Assembly: GCA_937915725.1 (NCBI GenBank)
Contig: CALGGV010000096.1
Span: 1-8,682 of the forward strand
Direction: 5' to 3'
Length of the DNA stretch: 8,682 bases
From: an uncultured Selenomonadales bacterium
GTDB taxonomy: Bacteria; Bacillota; Negativicutes; Selenomonadales; Selenomonadaceae
Part shown: one piece after another, positions 1 through 4,264 of the stretch
Numbering within the stretch: the stretch's first letter is position 1
Layout: each line of letters begins with the position of its first letter
Position numbers and translations under genes: made by a program
The notes under the pieces: generated by a model
Database searches by the model: none
Told to the model about the DNA's origin: nothing
What the model saw: the letters and a program-made list of their open reading frames with translations, nothing else

Positions 1-101
1 CGTTAATGGCTGTTTATGGTATCAGTTGGTTTTTCACAATGATATTTTTGATAATTGCCTACAGATTTTACATTAAAAATTTGAAAGAAGTTAAAATTTG
101 A
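1..101 (+). CDS. C-terminal end of an integral membrane protein (5' end outside window)
   Basis: The reading frame is open from the first base (first complete codon TTA at 3-5) and ends at TGA 99-101. The visible 32 residues read LMAVYGISWFFTMIFLIIAY followed by a basic tail, RFYIKNLKEVKI. This is one hydrophobic membrane helix with a positively charged cytoplasmic end. The shape (a G-ISWF-T start to the last helix and a Y-rich basic tail) is reminiscent of the last helix of MATE-family efflux transporters, but this is weak recognition from about 30 residues. A hairpin terminator follows directly at 105-141. The same 3' end is duplicated at 198-298, so this gene tail exists twice in tandem. 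Confidence 0.5.
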   Translation, partial: LMAVYGISWFFTMIFLIIAYRFYIKNLKEVKI

Positions 102-298
102 AACTAAAAAAGCCGCTCCTTTCTGAACGGCTGATTTTTTTGTGGAATAAAATTACTTGGGTTTTTACGGTCTTTGCCAAAATTCCAACTTACGCGGCGT
201 TAATGGCTGTTTATGGTATCAGTTGGTTTTTCACAATGATATTTTTGATAATCGCCTACAGATTTTACATTAAAAATTTGAAAGAAATTAAACACTAA
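98..298 (+). pseudogene. Duplicated 3' fragment of the membrane-protein gene
   Basis: An open frame of 66 codons could start at TTG 98, overlapping the upstream TGA. That frame reads straight through the first terminator (105-141), and no Shine-Dalgarno precedes it. From about residue 18 it encodes NKITWVFTVFAKIPTYAALM and then repeats the upstream C-terminus almost exactly, ending NLKEIKH. I interpret it as a dead 3' fragment left by tandem duplication rather than a functional small membrane protein. The duplicated part is useful because it shows about 15 residues of the gene that lie outside the window for the first copy. A short translated protein cannot be excluded. Confidence 0.55.
105..141 (+). 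terminator. Intrinsic terminator, first copy
   Basis: An A-run is followed by AGCCG (111-115), a loop CTCCTTTCTGAA and CGGCT (128-132), then GA and seven Ts. It lies four bases after the stop of the partial membrane-protein gene. It is part of the tandem duplication and recurs at 297-332. The A-run/T-run symmetry would allow termination in both directions. Confidence 0.75.
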
Positions 299-332
299 AA
301 AAGCCGCTCCTTTCTGAACGGCTGATTTTTTT
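297..332 (+). terminator. Intrinsic terminator, second copy, between convergent genes
   Basis: AAAAAAGCCG, a 12-base loop and CGGCT are followed by GA and seven Ts. The hairpin sits between the duplicated membrane-protein tail (+) and the nitroreductase (-), whose stop is at 346-348. Because both arms are flanked by A or T runs, it probably terminates both convergent transcripts. Confidence 0.75.
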
Positions 333-345
333 GTGGAAAAAATTT

Positions 346-942
346 TTACCACTTGTTGTAATGTATATTTGATTCAGGAAAAATTTGAGTTGGAAATTCA
401 GCATTGGGCGCGGCGTAACCGATACCAATCATACAGGGCAAAATGTAACCCGCAGGGCAACCGACCGCGTTTAAAATTTCCTGCGGCTGTTTATCTGTAG
501 GGATTCTCATTGTGTAAGCAAGCCCTTCATTCGTCGTGGCAAGAAAAATATTTTCAATCACGCACCAAATTTCCGCAAAATCCATAAAGCGTCTGCCAAA
601 AGATTCTTCGTCAACAATTCGTGCATCTCTTTTAAAAATTGGCAAAATTATAACTTGTGCCTGCTCAAACATTGCGCGTTGTTTCGGAAAAGCAATTTTA
701 ACCATTTCTTGAAAAGGATTTTTCGGCTCTTCGATCTTGCAAGGCAAAACTTTTATACATTCAATCGCTTTAATTTTCGCCGCGTCATCGTTGATAACTA
801 TAAAACTCCATTTTCTCATATGGTCAAAGGAAGGAGCTTTATTTCCTGCGTCAAGGATGCGCTGAATTTTTTCAATTTCTACCGGCTGATTTGTAAATTG
901 GCGCGTTGTACGCCTTTTGTTAATGACTTCGCTAAATTCCAA
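346..942 (-). CDS. Nitroreductase-family FMN oxidoreductase
   Basis: The protein has 198 residues, normal for the family. The N-terminus has the hallmark basic FMN-phosphate-binding stretch NKRRTTRQF (residues 8-16), followed by the APSFDHMRKWSFIVI segment (36-50) where these enzymes bind flavin. The later NIFLATTNEGLAYTMRIP (131-148) is the second conserved segment. Members are cytoplasmic homodimers that use NAD(P)H to reduce nitro groups, quinones or flavins; the substrate here is unknown. The start is TTG at 940-942, chosen because AAGGAG (951-956) lies 8 bases upstream and no ATG fits. That Shine-Dalgarno overlaps the stop of the phosphofructokinase gene, leaving a 12-base gap, so this is the last gene of a four-gene operon and translation is likely coupled. 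It ends against a bidirectional terminator. Confidence 0.85.
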   Translation of the reverse strand: MEFSEVINKRRTTRQFTNQPVEIEKIQRILDAGNKAPSFDHMRKWSFIVINDDAAKIKAIECIKVLPCKIEEPKNPFQEMVKIAFPKQRAMFEQAQVIILPIFKRDARIVDEESFGRRFMDFAEIWCVIENIFLATTNEGLAYTMRIPTDKQPQEILNAVGCPAGYILPCMIGIGYAAPNAEFPTQIFPESNIHYNKW

Positions 943-954
943 AAAAATCTCTCC

Positions 955-2220
955 TTAGTCAAGGCTCGGTTCATTGTCGAAAAGATATTTGTAGCGTTCT
1001 TTAAATTCTTCAAAGTCCATTTTGAAAGCATTAGCCAAGCCGCGATCTTCCAAGTCGCCCTTTTCCAGACGAGTCATAAAGCCGCGTGCAATTTTGTAAT
1101 GTACAGAATTAACATTTACGCGGCGAACAAAAGTTTTTCCTGTTTCAGGGTCGCGGATATTTTCAAAGCGCATTGGAACTGCTTCATTGTCTTGAATTGT
1201 GATAAGCGCGCCGCTGTCGCCTCTCATAAGGAATTGCATTGCCTCATAGCCCAAATTTCTTGCATAGTCAATATCATAAGCGATAGGAGCCGCGCAACGG
1301 AATTCATAGCCAATTTCTTTATCGACGATTGACATTTTAATATTGAGGCGTTGCAATTCGCCCAAAACTTTTTGTTTCAAAATTTCGCCAAAGTCCAATT
1401 CAGCGTAGCGAATGTGTCCGTGTTCGTCAAGTACGACGTTTCCGAGTTCAGCAAAATCTTCTTCAGCAATTTTTTCAATGACGCCTTCAGCGATAACTGC
1501 CACGCCGTAATTTTTGCCGATGACGTAGCGTTTGACGATTGAACCTACGATAATATCAACAATTTGTTGGAGGCGAATTTTGGGTTGCGGAAATTCTTCA
1601 GGAATAATCGTAACAGCCGCGCCTGCACTGCGTCCCATTCCAAGTGCCAAATGCCCTGCAGTCCTGCCCATTGCGATTGTAAAATACCAGCGATTGTTTG
1701 AAGTGCGGGCGTCTTCCATCAAGTTTTGAATTTCGGTTGTACCGAATGCACGCGCAGTTTCAAAGCCGAATGTAGGAATACCTTCAGGCAAAGGTAAATC
1801 GTTATCAATCGTTTTTGGAACGTGAACAACATTGATTGTGCGTCCGAGTTTGCGGGCGTATTCTGAAACTGCAGAAGAGCTGAACGCCGTATCATCGCCG
1901 CCGATTGTTACCAAATAATTTACGCCGAGTTCAGTCAAAGTTTCAACAACAGTATGTAAATCAGATTCTTTTTTAGTAGGATTGAAACGGGACATTCTTA
2001 AGATACAGCCGCCGGTTAAATGAATACGGTTGACATTGGCAGAATCGAGGCGGATATAATTTTTTTCGCCGCGCCCCAAATGTGAAAAGCCGTCGTACAT
2101 TCCCAAAACGTCCCAGCCGTGACGATTTGCAGTGTTAGTAACTGCGCTGATAACCGCGTTGATACCGGGCGCAGGTCCGCCGCCGCAAACTATCGCTACA
2201 ACATTTCTTACTCCAACCAT
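955..2220 (-). CDS. pfp: 6-phosphofructokinase, PPi-type by active-site residues
   Basis: This 421-residue cytoplasmic glycolytic enzyme phosphorylates fructose 6-phosphate to fructose 1,6-bisphosphate. Conserved blocks are GGGPAPGIN (13-21), IGGDDT (106-111), PKTIDND (135-141), MGR (184-186), AEG (244-246) and GYEFRCAAPIAYD (304-316). In ATP-dependent enzymes the second block is usually GGDGS and the third PGTIDND. Here Asp110 and Lys136 replace the two glycines, the combination associated with pyrophosphate as phosphoryl donor (EC 2.7.1.90) and a reversible reaction. Donor specificity is therefore inferred from residues, not proven. The length also exceeds the roughly 320 residues of the short ATP enzymes. 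The ATG at 2218-2220 has AAGGGAG (2230-2236) 9 bases upstream. It lies third in the operon, after the lipoprotein and before the nitroreductase. Confidence 0.93.
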   Translation of the reverse strand: MVGVRNVVAIVCGGGPAPGINAVISAVTNTANRHGWDVLGMYDGFSHLGRGEKNYIRLDSANVNRIHLTGGCILRMSRFNPTKKESDLHTVVETLTELGVNYLVTIGGDDTAFSSSAVSEYARKLGRTINVVHVPKTIDNDLPLPEGIPTFGFETARAFGTTEIQNLMEDARTSNNRWYFTIAMGRTAGHLALGMGRSAGAAVTIIPEEFPQPKIRLQQIVDIIVGSIVKRYVIGKNYGVAVIAEGVIEKIAEEDFAELGNVVLDEHGHIRYAELDFGEILKQKVLGELQRLNIKMSIVDKEIGYEFRCAAPIAYDIDYARNLGYEAMQFLMRGDSGALITIQDNEAVPMRFENIRDPETGKTFVRRVNVNSVHYKIARGFMTRLEKGDLEDRGLANAFKMDFEEFKERYKYLFDNEPSLD

Positions 2221-2241
2221 TAATAAAAACTCCCTTCGGTT

Positions 2242-2276
2242 TTAAGGGTTAAGGGCTAGGGATTAAGGGTTAAGGA
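2242..2276 (-). repeat. Heptanucleotide array (TTAAGGG-type, five units)
   Basis: On the plus strand five successive 7-base units read TTAAGGG, TTAAGGG, CTAGGGA, TTAAGGG and TTAAGGA. On the minus (coding) strand this is CCTTAA-type sequence that contains the TAA stop of the lipoprotein gene (2270-2272) and ends just before the Shine-Dalgarno of the phosphofructokinase gene. It occupies nearly all of the 49-base intergenic gap. It abuts a second, unrelated heptamer array inside the lipoprotein gene. Confidence 0.85.
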
Positions 2277-2986
2277 TTATCGCCCTCTTGCCTTTTGCCT
2301 TCTGCCTTTTCCCTAATTTTTGCTTGACTTAAATTGTAAATGACGCCCGCAATAATTATCAGTGCAAGGAAAAAAGTTGCCACAATTCTTGTTGTGTTGT
2401 AAATTTTAAAATTCAGCTTTACAGATTTATCCTGCCCGCCAATTAAAGCCGGAGCGATATTCCACTTTAAAATTTTGCCGTCGTTGCTCATAAAATCTGC
2501 ATTGGAACTTTCGGCGGCGTAGGGTATTTCCACCATAAAATCAAATTTAACCTGCGCGAGGAAAGTTTGCGCCATTGTTTCGCCAAATTCTGAATCGTCA
2601 AGTTTTCGTCCGTCAACCAGAAAATCGAAAGAATACGAATTGGAAAACCAGCCGTTAGAAATTTGAACGCCGGTACATTTGCCGGGGCGAGCTTGATACA
2701 TTTCAAAATTATTGGCGGCGAAACTTTCCATATTCGGATAAAAAATTTCAAATTCATAGCCGGAAAAGCCGCCCTCTGTTACAGATTTAATTTTTGCGTC
2801 GGGGTTATTTTTGAGTACATTATTTTTAGTTTCTTCGATAATTCCGGCGATTAACGGCGCACCAATAAATTTATTGCGCATTGTAACCGCGCCGCTGTCA
2901 TTGATTTTTAAATTGGATTCAACTTGAAAACAGCCCGCGCAACTTAGACACATTACCGCCAATAAAAAGATTTTAAAAATTTTCAT
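2270..2986 (-). CDS. LppM-like lipoprotein with C-terminal membrane anchor
   Basis: The protein has 238 residues. The N-terminus MKIFKIFLLAVMCLSCAGCF is a lipoprotein-type signal peptide with Cys19 as the likely lipidated residue; the -3 position is Cys rather than the usual Leu, so the lipobox is imperfect. Right after it, QVESNLKINDSGAVTMRNKF resembles the start of LppM/DUF3153 domains. Residues 40-195 look like an extracytoplasmic beta-rich domain. Residues 201-219 (IVATFFLALIIIAGVIYNL) form a transmembrane helix, followed by a charged cytoplasmic tail made from heptamer repeats. The ATG overlaps the stop of the upstream ABM gene (ATGA, 2983-2986) and has no Shine-Dalgarno of its own, so it is probably expressed by translational coupling. 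The family's role is not established, and its presence beside glycolytic and redox genes does not reveal it. Confidence 0.7.
   Translation of the reverse strand: MKIFKIFLLAVMCLSCAGCFQVESNLKINDSGAVTMRNKFIGAPLIAGIIEETKNNVLKNNPDAKIKSVTEGGFSGYEFEIFYPNMESFAANNFEMYQARPGKCTGVQISNGWFSNSYSFDFLVDGRKLDDSEFGETMAQTFLAQVKFDFMVEIPYAAESSNADFMSNDGKILKWNIAPALIGGQDKSVKLNFKIYNTTRIVATFFLALIIIAGVIYNLSQAKIREKAEGKRQEGDNP
2285..2312 (-). repeat. Second heptanucleotide array (GGCAAAA-type) inside the lipoprotein 3' end
   Basis: Plus-strand units are CTCTTGC, CTTTTGC, CTTCTGC and CTTTTCC, four 7-base units in direct succession. On the coding strand they read as GGCARAA-type units and encode the hydrophilic tail EKAEGKRQEG of the lipoprotein. 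Seven is not a multiple of three, so each change of one unit would shift the frame and alter the C-terminus. The array is separated by only eight bases from the TTAAGGG-type array. Confidence 0.75.
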
Positions 2987-3315
2987 TGTCTGATAAATTT
3001 TGAATCAAAATCGGGAATACCCGCGCTGTCTGAAATGTAGCGTTCAACTTTCATATGAAGATTATATTTTTCGCGCAGTGCAGAAATTTTAGCCATCATC
3101 GGAGAGGCGTGGTGAACGTCAATAGCATTTTGGTCTTTCCAAATATCAATCAACAAAACTGTTTCGGCGTCATTTGCGGGGAAAAAATATTCGTAGCGCA
3201 AATTTCCTGCCTCGTTGCGAATTGCCGCCGCCGTGCCGCTACTTTCCATTTCTTCAGCGAATTTGCGGGCGTTGCCGTTTTCGCCGCTGTAGTAAATATT
3301 AACTGAAATGCTCAT
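2983..3315 (-). CDS. ABM-domain protein, putative YgiN-like quinol monooxygenase
   Basis: With the chosen ATG (3313-3315) the protein has 110 residues, typical for a single antibiotic-biosynthesis-monooxygenase (ABM) ferredoxin-like fold. Characteristic stretches are the helix ARKFAEEMESSGTAAAIRNEAGNLRYEY (16-43), the strand ETVLLIDIWKDQNAIDVHHAS (51-71) with the conserved W and H, and MKVERY (88-93). Such proteins are small cytoplasmic dimers acting on quinols or related aromatics; the true substrate is unknown. The frame can be extended to GTG at 3409-3411, but that start has no Shine-Dalgarno and adds 32 residues outside the fold, whereas the ATG has GAAAGG (3325-3330) 9 bases upstream. 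It is the first gene of the operon and overlaps the lipoprotein gene by four bases. Confidence 0.78.
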   Translation of the reverse strand: MSISVNIYYSGENGNARKFAEEMESSGTAAAIRNEAGNLRYEYFFPANDAETVLLIDIWKDQNAIDVHHASPMMAKISALREKYNLHMKVERYISDSAGIPDFDSKFIRQ

Positions 3316-3396
3316 AACGTGCCGCCTTTCAAAGTTTTTCAATTTCATTTTCGCCGCGTGTAAAAAATTTCCTTCAGTAGTTTCAATGAATTTTTC

Positions 3397-3411
3397 GTGA
3401 AAATTTATCAC
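3397..3411. promoter_or_regulatory. Possible operator palindrome upstream of the minus-strand operon
   Basis: GTGAAAATTTATCAC is a 15-base palindrome with one mismatched pair, within TCGTGAAAATTTATCACAA. It lies about 80 bases upstream of the ABM start codon. The half-site TTGTGA is shared by CRP-like and Rex-like sites, but the spacing is one base longer than the usual 6-base centre, so assignment to either family is speculative. I could not find a convincing -35/-10 pair nearby. Confidence 0.25.
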
Positions 3412-3441
3412 AATAAAAAGAACTAAAAAAAAATTAAAAAA

Positions 3442-3549
3442 GCCCGCCGCACTCCGTTTTTGCTTGTGACTTTAAAATTAGGTAACGTGAGGAAACGCGG
3501 AGGTAGACTTTAATTTTTGAAATGTTAAACGCGAAAAACGCAGGCGGGC
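3442..3549 (-). other. Structured intergenic element, large terminator/attenuator-like
   Basis: GCCCGCC (3442-3448) is complementary to GGCGGGC (3543-3549), and the helix extends by GC/GC past a one-base bulge. Nested inside, CTCCG (3452-3456) pairs with CGGAG (3498-3502). On the minus strand the closing stem is followed at once by six Ts and a longer T-rich run (3441-3424), as in a terminator, but the loop of about 95 bases is far longer than usual. It could stop read-through from the XRE gene or act as an attenuating leader for the downstream operon. No open frame in it looks coding. Confidence 0.45.
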
Positions 3550-3567
3550 GAATGTTTTTCTTTGCCA

Positions 3568-3598
3568 GGCGTTTCTTTTTGCGCCAAAAAGAAAAGCC
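3568..3598. repeat. Perfect-type inverted repeat, 14-bp stem with 3-base loop
   Basis: GGCGTTTCTTTTTG (3568-3581), loop CGC and CAAAAAGAAAAGCC (3585-3598) pair at 13 of 14 positions (one G/A mismatch). The strand asymmetry (T-rich arm, then A-rich arm) is unlike a terminator, since no T-run follows. It lies in the gap between the metabolic operon and the XRE gene, about 20 bases from the GCCCGCC/GGCGGGC structure. It may be a dispersed intergenic repeat; I see only this copy in the window. Confidence 0.7.
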
Positions 3599-3736
3599 GA
3601 CTTGTTAAAATTAAAAACTACCCTACAATTTTAAAATTTTGGGCTTTTTTGACGCTATTTTTTTTAGTGATACTTCATTCATAATGACGCCTTATCCCTG
3701 CCTTCCCTTCGATTTTAAGGGCTATTTTAAGGCAAT
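3599..3736. other. AT-rich intergenic stretch with a nested hairpin, no gene seen
   Basis: With the elements at 3397-3598 this completes the 375-base gap between the operon and the XRE gene. It has no frame with a ribosome binding site. GCCTT (3700-3704) pairs with AAGGC (3729-3733) and, nested within, CCCTT (3705-3709) pairs with AAGGG (3717-3721), making a two-step hairpin just before the XRE terminator. T-runs at 3644-3649 and 3658-3665 lack a strong preceding stem. Confidence 0.4.
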
Positions 3737-3770
3737 AAAAAAGCCCTTCCTTTTTGGAAGGGTTTTTTTT
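3737..3770 (-). terminator. Intrinsic terminator of the XRE regulator gene (bidirectional)
   Basis: CCCTTCC (3744-3750), a TTTTT loop and GGAAGGG (3756-3762) form a 7-bp stem flanked by six As on the left and eight Ts on the right, so it can act on either strand. It lies 17 bases beyond the XRE stop codon. Like the two terminators at the left edge of the window it is followed on the plus strand by GTGGAA. Confidence 0.85.
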
Positions 3771-3786
3771 GTGGAATTGCTGACAA

Positions 3787-4131
3787 CTAGATTTTCAAGC
3801 CCTGCGCTTGCAACGCGGCTTTTAAGGCATCAATCTGCGCTTGCAAACTTTCAAGAGTTATTTCCGGCGTGCTTGCTTGTTGAGTTTTTACTGATTCTGC
3901 CAATATCTGATTTACAGGGCGTGGATCATCTGTCAATCCTAACAAATAATCAGTTGATACTTGATAAGCATTCGCAAGGTTAAGAATTACCGTTGCAAGT
4001 GGAATTGAATTATTTTCGGTACGCTCATAATAGCTATAGCTAGACTGCGCAATTTTCGCCGCGCTTGCTGCCTTTGCTTGACTCAAATTATACGCGCTCC
4101 TAAATCTGTTTAATGATTCTGCGATTGTCAT
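3787..4131 (-). CDS. XRE/Cro-CI family transcriptional regulator with C-terminal helix
   Basis: The protein has 114 residues. An HTH_3-type DNA-binding domain spans about residues 2-62: TIAESLNRFRSAYNLSQAKAASAAKIAQSSYSYYERTENNSIPLATVILNLANAYQVSTDYLLGLTD, with the usual LSQ turn, the YERT recognition-helix end and the STDYLLG finish. The C-terminus ITLESLQAQIDALKAALQAQGLKI is a heptad-like helix, probably a dimerisation coiled coil. The frame also contains GTG at 4138-4140, but that GTG is part of the Shine-Dalgarno AAAGGAG (4140-4146), which is correctly placed 8 bases from the ATG at 4129-4131, so the ATG is the start. Its own promoter overlaps the divergent promoter region, and it most likely represses itself and the rightward transcript through the direct repeats at 4199-4249. 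That is the layout of a phage or mobile-element repressor. Confidence 0.88.
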   Translation of the reverse strand: MTIAESLNRFRSAYNLSQAKAASAAKIAQSSYSYYERTENNSIPLATVILNLANAYQVSTDYLLGLTDDPRPVNQILAESVKTQQASTPEITLESLQAQIDALKAALQAQGLKI

Positions 4132-4152
4132 TTTTATCACTCCTTTGAAGTG

Positions 4153-4181
4153 ATTTTATAGCTTTTTCGTTATTCTGTCAA
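4153..4181 (-). promoter_or_regulatory. Promoter of the XRE regulator
   Basis: On the minus strand TTGACA (4181-4176) is followed after 17 bases by TAAAAT (4158-4153); an alternative -10 is TATAAA two bases earlier. The expected start near 4146 leaves a leader of only about 15 bases, with the AAAGGAG at its very 5' end. Confidence 0.75.
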
Positions 4182-4198
4182 TATTCCTAAAAAAAAAA

Positions 4199-4249
4199 TC
4201 AAAAATCCTAAAATTTTTCAAAAAACCTATTGACAATTCAAAAAACCTA
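4199..4249 (+). repeat. Three direct repeats TCAAAAAACCTA, likely operators (or iterons)
   Basis: TCAAAAATCCTA (4199-4210), TCAAAAAACCTA (4218-4229) and TCAAAAAACCTA (4238-4249) recur at 19- and 20-base intervals, about two helical turns, so a protein could bind them on one face. The second copy abuts the -35 box of the rightward promoter and the third lies in its spacer; the first lies 18 bp outside the -35 of the leftward promoter. Binding would block the rightward promoter. The divergent XRE protein is the obvious candidate. Replication-initiator iterons are an alternative, but no Rep gene is in view. Confidence 0.6.
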
Positions 4250-4258
4250 TGGTATACT
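4230..4258 (+). promoter_or_regulatory. Strong rightward promoter upstream of the long non-coding region
   Basis: TTGACA (4230-4235) and TATACT (4253-4258) are separated by exactly 17 bases, matching the vegetative sigma-factor consensus at 11 of 12 positions. The expected start is near 4265. No translatable gene begins for the next 840 bases, which implies a long untranslated RNA. The overlapping direct repeats suggest that it is repressed. Confidence 0.82.
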
Positions 4259-4264
4259 TCAATC

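Larger units (their letters stand above)
1..338 (+). repeat. Tandem duplication of gene 3' end plus terminator (unit 191-197 bp)
   Basis: Positions 1-89 match 198-286 almost base for base (offset 197), with ATTGCC versus ATCGCC among the few changes. The copies then differ by a 6-base indel around the stop codon, after which 107-146 matches 298-337 at offset 191. Both copies keep the terminator and the following GTGGAA. The low divergence suggests a recent event or ongoing homogenisation. The left limit of copy 1 lies outside the window. Confidence 0.9.

Noticed and set aside
655..1332. 225-codon open frame on the plus strand
   Set aside because: It is antisense to the nitroreductase and phosphofructokinase genes, has no ribosome binding site, and its Phe/Asn-rich composition mirrors the codons of the opposite strand.
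1351..1729. Two open frames of 63 and 65 codons on the plus strand
   Set aside because: Both are antisense to conserved phosphofructokinase motifs and have no start signals.
2242..2276. Telomere-like TTAAGGG repeat
   Set aside because: It is internal, only five units long, and sits between two co-directional genes of an operon, so it is not a replicon end.
2488..2854. Open frames of 89 (minus) and 63 (plus) codons
   Set aside because: Both overlap the lipoprotein gene in other frames; neither has a Shine-Dalgarno or recognisable content.
3055..3306. 83-codon open frame on the plus strand
   Set aside because: It is antisense to the ABM-domain gene, which has clear family motifs.
3639..3983. 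114-codon open frame on the plus strand
   Set aside because: It runs through the terminator hairpin at 3737-3770 and antisense to the XRE gene, with no ribosome binding site.
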